A stretch of DNA of 64,000 nt from Planctomycetia bacterium. GTDB lineage: Bacteria > Planctomycetota > Phycisphaerae > UBA1845 > Fen-1342. Shown here piece by piece: positions 9,800-18,769 of this stretch. The position numbers were made by a program, and so were the translations under genes. How positions within the stretch are numbered: the stretch's first letter is position 1; the number at the start of each line of letters is the position of its first letter. The notes below the pieces were generated by a model that had not been told where the DNA came from, ran no database searches, and worked only from the letters and a program-made list of their open reading frames with translations. Location: positions 310,001 to 374,000 of the forward strand of contig CP054190.1 of assembly GCA_015709575.1 (NCBI GenBank), given 5' to 3'.

Positions 9800-12700
9800 T
9801 CACTCCACCCGCGGCCCGTGCTTGAGAATCGCGCCGCGGGATTCGCGCCCGTCGATGCGGATTTCGAGCGGCTCGGGCGTGCGGACGTGGCGGATGAAAT
9901 CGGTCTCGCTGACGGCCGGCAGACGGTCCAGCCAGGCCCAGTCCACGCGATCGTCTCCCGTGCCCTGGTTGACCGTGAAATAGGCGACGCCGAACGACGT
10001 CAGATTGTGAAAGAAGTGGCTGCCCTGCGAGGGGTCAACAGCAAAGCCTTCGAGGCTGGTCTCGACAATCAGCTTGGCGGTCGAAATCTGCCCCCATTGC
10101 ACTGGAATTCCCAGCCATGAGTTGGATGAGCCCCAGCGGCCCGGCCCCAGCAGCACGCAGTTTCTCCCGGCCTCGCGCAGCGCGTCGTTGACGTCGCCGA
10201 TCTGGCGGGCGATCAGCCCGGTCTTGGCGGCGTCGAAGGCGCGCGGCTTGACGTAGATGACGTCGGCGATGCCGGTGGTCGCGCCGTTGCCCATCGCCTT
10301 GGCCGAATAGCACAACACGCTTTCGTGTGGCAGCTCGCCCAGGTCAATCACCTGCGATTCGCCGCTGACGGAATAGGGGCGGATCTGCAGGACCGCGAAC
10401 TCGCGCGGCTCGGTGTCGAGATTGGCGGCGAACTCGATCTCGACCGGCGCGTTCATGCCGTGCTTGCCGATTTCGAGTACGCGCTGCAGGATCGGCGCCA
10501 ATGGGAACAAATCGGACTTGAGCACGTGCGCGAAGGTGACCACCCGCACGCCGGGGCGGTAGATGCCGTCGTAGAGCGCTTCGTTTTCCGGCGACCAGAC
10601 TGAGCCGACCGGCGCCAGCGTGCCGTGCTTTTCCGCCACGTCGAGTCCCATCTCGACCACACCGCCATGGGCTTCCTCGATCACGTCAAAAGTGCGCGAC
10701 AGGTCGATGGCCAGAAAGGTGCGCTGCGACTGGCCGATGAACTCGCGCGGATGTCCGAGCTGCGGCAGCACCAGCGGGTGCGCCGGGCAGAAGCGCAGTG
10801 CCGCCCCGCCCTCGACGACCGTCATGCCGTGGCCGAGGGCGACATAGGCGACGCCGTCCTCGGGCGACATCTGGCCGAAGGGGTAGAAGTTGTAGGAGCG
10901 GACGACGCCGGAAATGCTCGGGTAGAAGTATCCGTCGCGCTCCTTGCCCACCACCTGCTGGAGCAGGACGGCCATTTTCTGCTCTTCGAGATGATAGGGC
11001 GTTGAGGCGAGGTAGCGCCGCGCGGCGTCGTAATACATCGACGCGTAGACCAGCTTGATGGCGTTGCCGAGTTGGCGCAACCGCGCCCCCATGTCGCCGT
11101 CGTTATTGGGCGTCATGTAGGTGCTATAGACGCCCGCGAAGGGGTGATAGAGCGAATCCTCGGCCAGGCTCGACGACCGCACCGCGACGGGGTAGCGCAC
11201 AATCGCCAGATACGCGGCCAGGTGCTCGATGACCCAGTCGGGCAGATCCGCCGCCAGGAACAGCGCGCGGATGTCGGCGTCGTGGCGGGCGTGCGGCAGC
11301 TTGTCGCGCAGGCCGTTGCCGTCGATGAACTGGTCGAAGACGTCCGTCCCCAGCACCACCGAGCGCGGCACCTGAATCCGCACATTGGGAAACGCGCGGT
11401 CGAGGCGATGGCGCGAGATGGCCGAGTCGTAGAACGCCAGGCCGCGGGCCTTTCCGCCGAGCGAGCCTGCGCCGATGCGGGCGAAGCGGCTGCCCGCGTC
11501 GAAGCGATCGGGGGAAAAATCCTCGATGGTGCCCTGCCGGTTGCGCCGCATGGCCTCGATGCAGGCCCAGATCAGGTAGCGCCGCAGCCCCTCCAGGTCG
11601 CGGAACTCCTCGACCCGCCGCGGCCGCAGCCGGGCGGCCAGATCAAACTCCGAGCGCGCCCGCAGCCAGTTCGAAAAGTGGTCGCGCGAGGCGTGGTAGA
11701 GCACGCTGGCGAGCGGTACCTGCTCCAGCGCGCGAGTCATGGAGCGAAGGTCGGATGCGCGCGCCACCTCCTGCTGGTCCGGCATGCGGAAAATGAAGTC
11801 CCCGAAGCCGAAATTGTGCAGCATGAACTCGCGGATCTCGGCGTGCAGCGTGTGGGCGTGCTTGTCGGCGAATCCGGCCCCCAGCGCCTCGGCCACCGGC
11901 CGGTTCTCGGTCTCGCTGCTGACCACCAGGCAGGGCAGGTCGCGATTGTCGGATTTCACAAAACGCACGAACTCCAGCCCCGCGTGCGCGTCCTCGCGCC
12001 CGCCGCGCTGAAAACGCACGTCGGTGATCACGCCGAAGAGGTACTTGCGATAGGTGTTGTAATACTCCAGTGCCTGTTCGTAATCCTCGCAGACCAGGAT
12101 CTTCGGCCGTGCCCGAAGGCGCAGCAGCCGGTGGGCGCGGTTGATGCTGTCAGCCACCACCGACTGCGCCTGGCGCACCAGCTCGGTGTAGAGCATCGGC
12201 AGGAACTGCGAGCGGAAGCGCACCGAATCCTCGATCAGGATGATCGTGCCGACGCGCGCCAGCTTGGTGTCCGAGGCGACGTTCCACTTGTCTTCAAAGG
12301 CCTTGATGATCGCGGGAAAGAGCTTGGCGTTGCCGTGCCAGACGTAGACCGCGTCGACGTTCAGCGCCCGCGAGGAGTCCTGGTTGAAGCGCTTCAGCTC
12401 GCCGTCGTTGGCCACCAGCAGCACCACCGGGAGGTCGGGGCGGATTTCGCGAACGGCGGCGCCGAAACGCTGCACGTCCATGCCGCCCAGGCGCAGCATG
12501 GTGAATACCAGGTCGAAGTTGCGCTCGCGCAGGAGCTGCAGCGCCTCTTCGCCGTTCCCGACCCGCGCCACGCGCGGCGCATGCGACAGGCCCAGGTCCT
12601 GGTACTCGGAAAAAATCATCTCCGTCAGCAGCCCGTCCTCCTCCAGCATGAAGGAGTCGTAGGGGCTGGAGACGAGCAGAATCTCCTCGACCCGCCGCGG

Positions 12701-12805
12701 CATGAGCTGATTGAAGCGCTCCAGCCGCCAGTCGCCGCTGCCCAGCGGCTCGCTCGGTCCGAGCGGCGGCGGAGCGGTTGTTTCACCTGGCATCATCATC
12801 GTCAT
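9800..12805 (-). CDS. Receiver-domain / PEP-pyruvate-binding (PPDK_N) fusion protein
   Basis: 1001 residues. The N-terminal third contains two receiver-like segments. In the first (from EILLVSS), the expected phospho-acceptor position reads DLVFTML, with Thr instead of Asp. The second (from GTIILIED) keeps an Asp in GVITDVRF. The C-terminal half resembles the ATP-grasp, PEP/pyruvate-binding domain of pyruvate phosphate dikinase: GAGSLGGKARGLAFYD, VAVRSSSLAEDS with HPFAGVYSTY, and a late ILQIRPYS. No phosphohistidine swivel domain is visible, so a full dikinase cycle is unlikely. No signal peptide, so cytoplasmic. The SLC13 transporter gene lies 49 bp upstream on the same strand, so the two may be cotranscribed. 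Proteins of this layout are known only as uncharacterised signalling-like proteins. Confidence 0.7.
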   Translation of the reverse strand: MTMMMPGETTAPPPLGPSEPLGSGDWRLERFNQLMPRRVEEILLVSSPYDSFMLEEDGLLTEMIFSEYQDLGLSHAPRVARVGNGEEALQLLRERNFDLVFTMLRLGGMDVQRFGAAVREIRPDLPVVLLVANDGELKRFNQDSSRALNVDAVYVWHGNAKLFPAIIKAFEDKWNVASDTKLARVGTIILIEDSVRFRSQFLPMLYTELVRQAQSVVADSINRAHRLLRLRARPKILVCEDYEQALEYYNTYRKYLFGVITDVRFQRGGREDAHAGLEFVRFVKSDNRDLPCLVVSSETENRPVAEALGAGFADKHAHTLHAEIREFMLHNFGFGDFIFRMPDQQEVARASDLRSMTRALEQVPLASVLYHASRDHFSNWLRARSEFDLAARLRPRRVEEFRDLEGLRRYLIWACIEAMRRNRQGTIEDFSPDRFDAGSRFARIGAGSLGGKARGLAFYDSAISRHRLDRAFPNVRIQVPRSVVLGTDVFDQFIDGNGLRDKLPHARHDADIRALFLAADLPDWVIEHLAAYLAIVRYPVAVRSSSLAEDSLYHPFAGVYSTYMTPNNDGDMGARLRQLGNAIKLVYASMYYDAARRYLASTPYHLEEQKMAVLLQQVVGKERDGYFYPSISGVVRSYNFYPFGQMSPEDGVAYVALGHGMTVVEGGAALRFCPAHPLVLPQLGHPREFIGQSQRTFLAIDLSRTFDVIEEAHGGVVEMGLDVAEKHGTLAPVGSVWSPENEALYDGIYRPGVRVVTFAHVLKSDLFPLAPILQRVLEIGKHGMNAPVEIEFAANLDTEPREFAVLQIRPYSVSGESQVIDLGELPHESVLCYSAKAMGNGATTGIADVIYVKPRAFDAAKTGLIARQIGDVNDALREAGRNCVLLGPGRWGSSNSWLGIPVQWGQISTAKLIVETSLEGFAVDPSQGSHFFHNLTSFGVAYFTVNQGTGDDRVDWAWLDRLPAVSETDFIRHVRTPEPLEIRIDGRESRGAILKHGPRVE

Positions 12806-12854
12806 CCCAACAACATCGGCATCCCGGGACCACTCCGCGGATGCGCGCGGGGAT

Positions 12855-14387
12855 TCACGCCAGCATCCGCACGCACATCACCACCCACGCGATCCCGAGA
12901 ACGTCCGCGATCACGCCCGGCACGATCATATGACGCATCCGCATCAGCCCGCTGCCGTACACAATCGCATTCGGCGGCGTGCTGATCGGCAGCGACACGC
13001 CCAGGCTGGCGCTGAGCGCCACCAGCATGATCAGCGGACCCGGTTCGACGCCCTGCGACACCGCCAGCGCCCGCACGATCGGCACCATCATCGCCGCCGT
13101 GGCGGTGTTGCTCACGATTTCGCTCATCAGCACCGTCACCGCGCTGACCGTCAGGTAGAGCAGCAGCAGCGGCATCTGCCGCCCGCCGATCAGCCCGGCC
13201 AGTTCTGCCGCCGCGCCGCTGGATTCCAGCACCTGCCCCAGGCACAGCCCGCCGGCGACCAGAAAGAGTGTGTCAAAATCCAGCGTGTTGATGTCGCGCC
13301 GCTCCAGCACCGCCCGTTGCGGACGTCCGACCCGCACGAAAAAGAGCGCAACGGCCGCGATCACCGGCGGCACGGACTCGGGAACGTAGCGATTGCACCA
13401 CACCCGCGCCGCGTGACCCTCGGGATAGATGGAGTGAATCGCGCCGACCGTCAGCCAGGCCGCGGCGGTGAGCCCCAGTGCGATCAGCGCGGCCCGCGCG
13501 GCCAGTGGCTGCCGCCCGGTGCGGGCGGAGCCGGCCGCGGAAGCGGCTTGGAAAACGGTCTGCCCGGGAGCCGGGGCGCGGGGCGGTTCCACCGCGGACG
13601 CAGCGCCGGCGACGGATGCGAGTGCGTCGCTCGCGGCCGGCTCCGCCGTGATCTTGCGCGACACCCACAGTGCGAAGCAGCCGATGGCGGTGGCGCCAAG
13701 CCAGACCGGGACGCCGACGCGCATCCAGGAGAGAAAGGATGCGTTGGGGTCCACGTCACGCAGCGCGGCGAACCCGATGAAGTTCGGGGCGGTGCCGACG
13801 GGCGTCGCCATGCCGCCGTAGCTCGCGCCGTAGGCCAGCGCCAGCAATGGAATCGCCGGCCGCACCGCGCCGCGGGCGATCGGGATCACCACCGGCAGCA
13901 GCATCGCGGTCACGGCGGTGTTGTTCTGCACGGCGGAGAGCGCGCCAGCACCGAGCATCAGCACCAGCACCAGCAGCGCATCGCCGCGGGTGCGGGCGGT
14001 GCGGTGCACGTAGTCGCCCAGCCTGTCGAACGCCCCGTGCTTCTCCAGCGCGCGGGCCAACAGGAACGCGCCGAGAAAGAGCATGATGATCGGATCGCCC
14101 CACTTGGCGACCGCATCCCTCCAGTTCAGCAGCCCGGAGGCACAGGCGACCGCGGGAATCAGCAGCCCCGTCGCGCCCAGCGGCGCGGCTTCACTGATCC
14201 ACAGCACCAGCGTGCCGGCCGCGAGCGCCGCCGCGGCGCGCACCTTGGAATCCTCGTGCCACGGCGTGACCAGAATGGCGGTGTAGACCGCGGCGGCGAG
14301 CAGCAGCCACAGCCCCGCGCGGCGCGGTGCGTCGGGGTGCGTCACGGCGTCCGCGCTGAGCGGCTGATTGTTCGGGCTGCCGGGCAT
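12855..14387 (-). CDS. SLC13/DASS family anion symporter
   Basis: 510 residues from the ATG at 14385-14387 (MPGSPNN); the frame is open further upstream, but that stretch is not transporter-like. About 11-12 hydrophobic helices are visible. The two family signature loops are present: QNNTAVTAM in the first half and SNTATAAMM in the second, matching the paired SNT motifs that bind sodium and the carboxylate or sulfate ligand in VcINDY. The GTAPN loop before the mid-protein helix also fits. It should import a dicarboxylate or other divalent anion with sodium; the substrate cannot be read from sequence. A soluble insert of about 45 residues rich in Ala and Pro separates the halves. Divergent from the NicO-like gene. 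Confidence 0.85.
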   Translation of the reverse strand: MPGSPNNQPLSADAVTHPDAPRRAGLWLLLAAAVYTAILVTPWHEDSKVRAAAALAAGTLVLWISEAAPLGATGLLIPAVACASGLLNWRDAVAKWGDPIIMLFLGAFLLARALEKHGAFDRLGDYVHRTARTRGDALLVLVLMLGAGALSAVQNNTAVTAMLLPVVIPIARGAVRPAIPLLALAYGASYGGMATPVGTAPNFIGFAALRDVDPNASFLSWMRVGVPVWLGATAIGCFALWVSRKITAEPAASDALASVAGAASAVEPPRAPAPGQTVFQAASAAGSARTGRQPLAARAALIALGLTAAAWLTVGAIHSIYPEGHAARVWCNRYVPESVPPVIAAVALFFVRVGRPQRAVLERRDINTLDFDTLFLVAGGLCLGQVLESSGAAAELAGLIGGRQMPLLLLYLTVSAVTVLMSEIVSNTATAAMMVPIVRALAVSQGVEPGPLIMLVALSASLGVSLPISTPPNAIVYGSGLMRMRHMIVPGVIADVLGIAWVVMCVRMLA

Positions 14388-14595
14388 GGGCGGGATTCTA
14401 ACGGCCTGCGGATGAAACCCGCGACGCGGAAGCACGCGATGTGCAATGTGCGCCGTCATGGGCGGGAGTCACCACCGACGGAGCCGCGACGAATCGTGTC
14501 GTCCTTTGCAAGCCGGGATCGGGCGCACTATCGTGCCTTTCACGCTGCGTGGTGCATGGCGCGCTGCGCATGACCTGAATCCGGAGACGGTTTCC

Positions 14596-15255
14596 GTGGA
14601 AATCGACGTCAACACGACATTTGCGATGCTGCTGGCGACAGCGGCGGGATTTGCGGTCCTGCACACGGCGGCCGGGCCGGATCACTATCTGCCCTTTGTC
14701 GCGATGGGGCGGGCCGGCCGCTGGTCGCTCGGACGCACGCTGCGCGTCGCGGCGCTGTGCGGTGCCGGACACCTGCTGGCGGCCGTCGGGCTGGGGCTGG
14801 TCGTCCTGTTCGCCGGTCGGGCGGCGCTGGACGCCGTCGGCTGGGTGGATCACGAGCGCGGGCACCTGGCGGCCTGGCTGTTGATCGCGTTTGGAGCGGC
14901 GTACGGATTGTGGGGGTTGCGCCGGGCGCTGCGGAATCGTGCGGAAATCGCTCCGGATGTCGTCGAAAAGCGCGGGCTGGCGGCCTGGATCCTGTTTCTC
15001 GTGTTCGTGCTGGGGCCGTGCGAGCCGATGATTCCGCTGCTGGTGGCCGGCGCGGCAAAGCTGAGCGTGCTCGGCGCCATGATTGTGTGCGCGGTGTACT
15101 CGCTGCTGACGCTGCTGACGATGCTGGCGCTGGTCGCCGTCGGGCACGTCGGACTGGCGCGGATACGCGCCGCGACGATCGAGCGCTTCACCCCCGCGCT
15201 GGCCGGTGCGGCGGTGGCCGGCTGCGGCGTAGCGATGATGTTCCATCATCACTGA
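14596..15255 (+). CDS. NicO/UreH-like polytopic membrane protein (possible metal transporter)
   Basis: 219 residues from GTG 14596, chosen because GGAGA lies 8 nt upstream and the open frame before it is not hydrophobic. About six membrane helices. HTAAGPDHYLPFVAMGRA in the first helix recalls the His/Asp signature (HxxxxDH) of nickel/cobalt NicO, RcnA and UreH-domain proteins. CGAGHLLAAVGLG and GPCEPMIPLLVAGA are further family-like blocks, and the protein ends in HHH. The family suggests divalent metal or small-ion transport. No urease, hydrogenase or metal regulator gene is nearby to specify it. It converges on the exported dikinase-like gene with a 39-bp gap. Confidence 0.6.
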   Translation: MEIDVNTTFAMLLATAAGFAVLHTAAGPDHYLPFVAMGRAGRWSLGRTLRVAALCGAGHLLAAVGLGLVVLFAGRAALDAVGWVDHERGHLAAWLLIAFGAAYGLWGLRRALRNRAEIAPDVVEKRGLAAWILFLVFVLGPCEPMIPLLVAGAAKLSVLGAMIVCAVYSLLTLLTMLALVAVGHVGLARIRAATIERFTPALAGAAVAGCGVAMMFHHH

Positions 15256-15294
15256 TCGGGCGACAGTCCCGCGCACGGCGCCTCGGGCGTCATG

Positions 15295-18200
15295 CTACGG
15301 CGCGGCCAGCAGCGCCGCGACAAACGCATCAATGTCGAAATTGTCGAAGCGCAGATCGCCGTTCACGTCCCCGATCAGCTCCAGCGATTCCTCCGTAACC
15401 TGCGGATAGGCCGCCAGGTAGGCCGTCCGATCGGTCAGCGCCAGCACGAACGGGTCGATGTCGAAGTTGTCGAAGCGGCCGTCGCAGTTCATGTCGCCGG
15501 CGGCGCAGCGGCGTTGCGGACAGGGGTCCTCCGGTCCGAGCAGCAGCACCTGCGGCGAAATCAGCGAGCTGGTCTCGATCACGAGCACCTGCGCGACGCC
15601 CTGTGCCTCCAGCTCGGCGATCAGGTCCGCAGGCACACCCGGGTCCAGCCGCGGTTCAAACAGAAAATCCTCCGTGAAGTTGTGATGCCCGGGGCGGTAC
15701 GTCTGGGCGTAGTAATCGCGCAGCACCATCGGCCGGCTGGTCAACCCCTCGATCACCGTCTGCTCCCATTCCGCCAGCGGCGCGGTATAGCCGGCCACGA
15801 TGCCCGACGGCCCGGCCGGCCAGTAGAACGTCGTCTCCACGCGCACGCCGTCGTCGCCGGCGAAGTCGCGCGTCCGCGCCCCGCTCACCCGCGCGCGACA
15901 CGGACAGACAGCCACGAGGTCGTTGACGGTCGTTCCGAGCGAGCCGTCCCACAGCATTGACCGGCGCGGCGCAGCATAGTCGGCGGAAACATAGAGGCAC
16001 CCGCTGTTGGAGATGCCCAGGTCTCGCAACGTCTTGATCGGGCTTTGCGCACTGGAGACGGGCGCGGGCAGATAGGTCGTCAGCGCGAACTGCGCCGCGC
16101 TCGGGGCATGCGCCCAGCGCCAGCGGTCCACCGTCTGCTGCACGTCCCCCTCGTAGTCGGCCAGCGGCCACCCGCCCGGCGGCCCGGCAAGGCGACGCAC
16201 GTCGCAGCCGCTCACGATCGCCAGCGTGGAATCCGAATAGATGGACTCCGTGAGGTTGGCGGCGGTGAGGCGCAGGTTGCGCGTCGTCGCCCGGAATCGC
16301 AGCTTCAGGCGATGCAGCGCGAAGATGTCGCCGTGCTCGCCCTGCTCGGTGCAGAGCATGCGCGGCTCATTCAGAAGAAAGGGCGCGATCGGAGCGGCCG
16401 GGGCGGGCTGCGGGATCTCGCGGATCTGCTTGATCTCGATCCGCCCGTCGGGGGCGACGCGCTTGTACTCGAAGTCCAGCACCGCGCCGTGTCGGCCGGT
16501 CTCGTTGCGATACTGCAGCGCCGCCGCCTGGAGATAGGATGCCAGCGCGCGGTAGTGGCCGTCCCACGGCATCACGGTCACGCCGAGCTGGACAAGATTG
16601 GAGTATTGCTCGATGGTCGGGTAGACCTGCCCGCCGATCATCTCGATCCGCACCACTTCCGGCGCTGCGCCTCCCCCATCCGGGTTGGTGACCGAGACCG
16701 CGCCGAGCTGCGTCACGAGCCGCATGTCGTAGTGATCCGCGAACGTGGGGTGGAGCGTCGCGACGCCGTTGGCCATTTCGATCGGATCCGGATACGAGTG
16801 GTGAACCAGCAGCGCCATTCCGACGGATTGCTCATCTACGCTGCGGCGAAGGCGTTCGAGATACGCGTTGGTGTTGTAGAAACTGCCGAAAACCTTCCGG
16901 ATGGCGCGAAACACGCCGCGTTCGCTCGATTCGGCGGGGTTGCAGATCGAGGGGCCGCGCGCGTCGCCGTCGAGATCGTCGGCCAGGCAGCCGGAATAGC
17001 TGTCGTACAGCCCCGCGCCGCTGAAGGACTGCGTGTCTTCGACGTTGGTGGAGCTGCGGAAGCGCAGGTTGCGGCCGGCGTCGAAGCCGTATTGCGGATC
17101 CGCCAGGATCGCGAGCAGCGCGGCTTGCTGCGCGGGGGTGAAGTGGGTCGCACCCGCATCCGTGAACCACCCGCGAATCAGCGACAGGTCGTTTTCCAGC
17201 GCGATCATGTCCGGCGGCCAGGCATGTCCCGCGAGGCGCAGATCGATGGCGTCGCGCAGCGTGGACGCCCCTTCCTGGAGGAAGAAGGGTTGTTCGCAGA
17301 ACTCGCTCCACAGGCGGAAGGAGATGCCGATCGAAGGCGGCGAGTGTGCGGGGATGCCGCGCCGCAGGTAGCCGCTGTTGGCGGCCTTTCCGCCGTAGAA
17401 GCGGACGTCGGCGACGGTCATGCCGGCGGTCGACGCCGCGTAGCTCCCGGGGTCTGCCAGCGGCTCAATGTTCAGCGGCGGCGGGAGCTTGAGCGCCAGC
17501 AGCTCCGCGTTCTGTTCGGGGGCCAGCGGCGTCGCGTCGAGCAGGCGCAGGTCGCAGCCGCCGCCGAACTGAACCAGCGGGTACGCGCTGAGGATCACTC
17601 TCCGGCCGTCCCACGAGCGCGCGCGGGTCTGATCCACCGAATCGGGCAGATGAACGAACGGCACGCCGTACGTCTGGGCGAGGATCGCGACGTGCGAATT
17701 GGGCGTCGCGGCGGTGAGCGAAATGATGCCGGCCAGCGGCGGCAGCTGCGCCGGCACGGCGTCCGTGAGCAGCACGTCGGCGGGGGTCAGCGTTCCATTG
17801 AGGAATGCGAACGGCACCTGCGACGCGGTGACGAATCTCAGTCGCCCGATCGTCCACCCGCTGCTGTAGCACTCCGCACCGCTCACCCAGCGATCGGCCG
17901 TGCCCACCACGATGGGCGGATCCTGGGCGGCGAGCCAGTCCGCATGACTGGCCGCGGAGGCCTGCTGCTCAAACGTGGGAAAGTAGTAGGTCGTCGCGAA
18001 CGGGGCCGAGGTGACGGCGCTGCGCACCGCTTGAATGAAATCGCGCACCTGCTCGCGGGTGTACGCGTCCCGCCGGACAAGCTGAACGGCCATTTCGTTC
18101 TGAGCGTGAAAGGTCGGCGGAAACAGAACCGCCCCGAGCACCGCCTGCTGACCGGCGGCGTGAAGCGTGAGCTGATCGAACTGCGCGACGGAAAGCCCGA

Positions 18201-18489
18201 TGAACGGGTCGAGGTGCTGCGACGCGAACGGGTGATGGAATGCGTAGCTGTTGCTGTTCTGAAAGTAGACCCGCTGCGGATCGCAAAGCAGGATCGTGAA
18301 CTTGACCCACACCGGCGATTGAAACGGCGACACGACAAAGGGGTCGTAGGGCCCGTCGAGGGTGTTTTTCCACGCGGGCGCGGGCGTCACGGTGCAGCCG
18401 CCGCCGGTGATGATGACATCGTCCGCGCCGGCGACGGCCGGCGCGATAAGCGCAAGTACGAGCGCTGCGGGGCGAAAAACGGAAGGCAT
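15295..18489 (-). CDS. Exported dikinase-like protein (His domain + PPDK_N ATP-grasp) with dockerin-like C-terminus
   Basis: 1064 residues from ATG 18487-18489, with GGAG 6 nt upstream and an immediate signal peptide (PAALVLALIAPAVAGA). In order: a novel N-terminal region; a phosphohistidine-type swivel block, TAATPNSHVAILAQTYGVPF, with His266; an ATP-grasp domain starting at about 363 with YGGKAANSGYL, then FRSSTNVEDTQSFSGAGLYD near 475, closing with EIKQIREIP near 687; a C-terminal region; and two dockerin-like loops, GDMNCDGRFDNFDIDPFV and a second ending FDIDAFV. In PEP synthase and PPDK the ATP-grasp comes before the His domain. The order here is that of alpha-glucan, water dikinase. Key His and ATP-grasp motifs look intact, which is odd for a protein predicted to leave the cytoplasm. 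Substrate and activity are unknown. Confidence 0.7.
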   Translation of the reverse strand: MPSVFRPAALVLALIAPAVAGADDVIITGGGCTVTPAPAWKNTLDGPYDPFVVSPFQSPVWVKFTILLCDPQRVYFQNSNSYAFHHPFASQHLDPFIGLSVAQFDQLTLHAAGQQAVLGAVLFPPTFHAQNEMAVQLVRRDAYTREQVRDFIQAVRSAVTSAPFATTYYFPTFEQQASAASHADWLAAQDPPIVVGTADRWVSGAECYSSGWTIGRLRFVTASQVPFAFLNGTLTPADVLLTDAVPAQLPPLAGIISLTAATPNSHVAILAQTYGVPFVHLPDSVDQTRARSWDGRRVILSAYPLVQFGGGCDLRLLDATPLAPEQNAELLALKLPPPLNIEPLADPGSYAASTAGMTVADVRFYGGKAANSGYLRRGIPAHSPPSIGISFRLWSEFCEQPFFLQEGASTLRDAIDLRLAGHAWPPDMIALENDLSLIRGWFTDAGATHFTPAQQAALLAILADPQYGFDAGRNLRFRSSTNVEDTQSFSGAGLYDSYSGCLADDLDGDARGPSICNPAESSERGVFRAIRKVFGSFYNTNAYLERLRRSVDEQSVGMALLVHHSYPDPIEMANGVATLHPTFADHYDMRLVTQLGAVSVTNPDGGGAAPEVVRIEMIGGQVYPTIEQYSNLVQLGVTVMPWDGHYRALASYLQAAALQYRNETGRHGAVLDFEYKRVAPDGRIEIKQIREIPQPAPAAPIAPFLLNEPRMLCTEQGEHGDIFALHRLKLRFRATTRNLRLTAANLTESIYSDSTLAIVSGCDVRRLAGPPGGWPLADYEGDVQQTVDRWRWAHAPSAAQFALTTYLPAPVSSAQSPIKTLRDLGISNSGCLYVSADYAAPRRSMLWDGSLGTTVNDLVAVCPCRARVSGARTRDFAGDDGVRVETTFYWPAGPSGIVAGYTAPLAEWEQTVIEGLTSRPMVLRDYYAQTYRPGHHNFTEDFLFEPRLDPGVPADLIAELEAQGVAQVLVIETSSLISPQVLLLGPEDPCPQRRCAAGDMNCDGRFDNFDIDPFVLALTDRTAYLAAYPQVTEESLELIGDVNGDLRFDNFDIDAFVAALLAAP

Positions 18490-18769
18490 GCGCGGCTCCG
18501 AAGCCCGTCTCGCCATCGGCGTGCGGAGCGGGCGATCGAGCAGGCCGCCGGTCGGGGCGGAGGTGCGTCGGTCCGGTGGGGCGCGAGCGGGCGCCGCCGG
18601 ACCGCCGGTATCAGTGTAGCGTCCCCCCGAGTGGGAAAAAGCGGCGCTGCGCGTCTGCCGGGTCGGCGGAGATTTCGGACCGGTTTTCGCCTGCCCGAGA
18701 GTACAATCAGGAAAGCTCACGTCGGCCTGTCGGTACGCTCCGTGGCACGACCCTCGTTCGGTGAACCTC

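Noticed and set aside
11072-12985. Long plus-strand frame opposite the receiver/PPDK_N gene
   Set aside because: Shadow frame with biased composition. The minus-strand protein has clear domain motifs.
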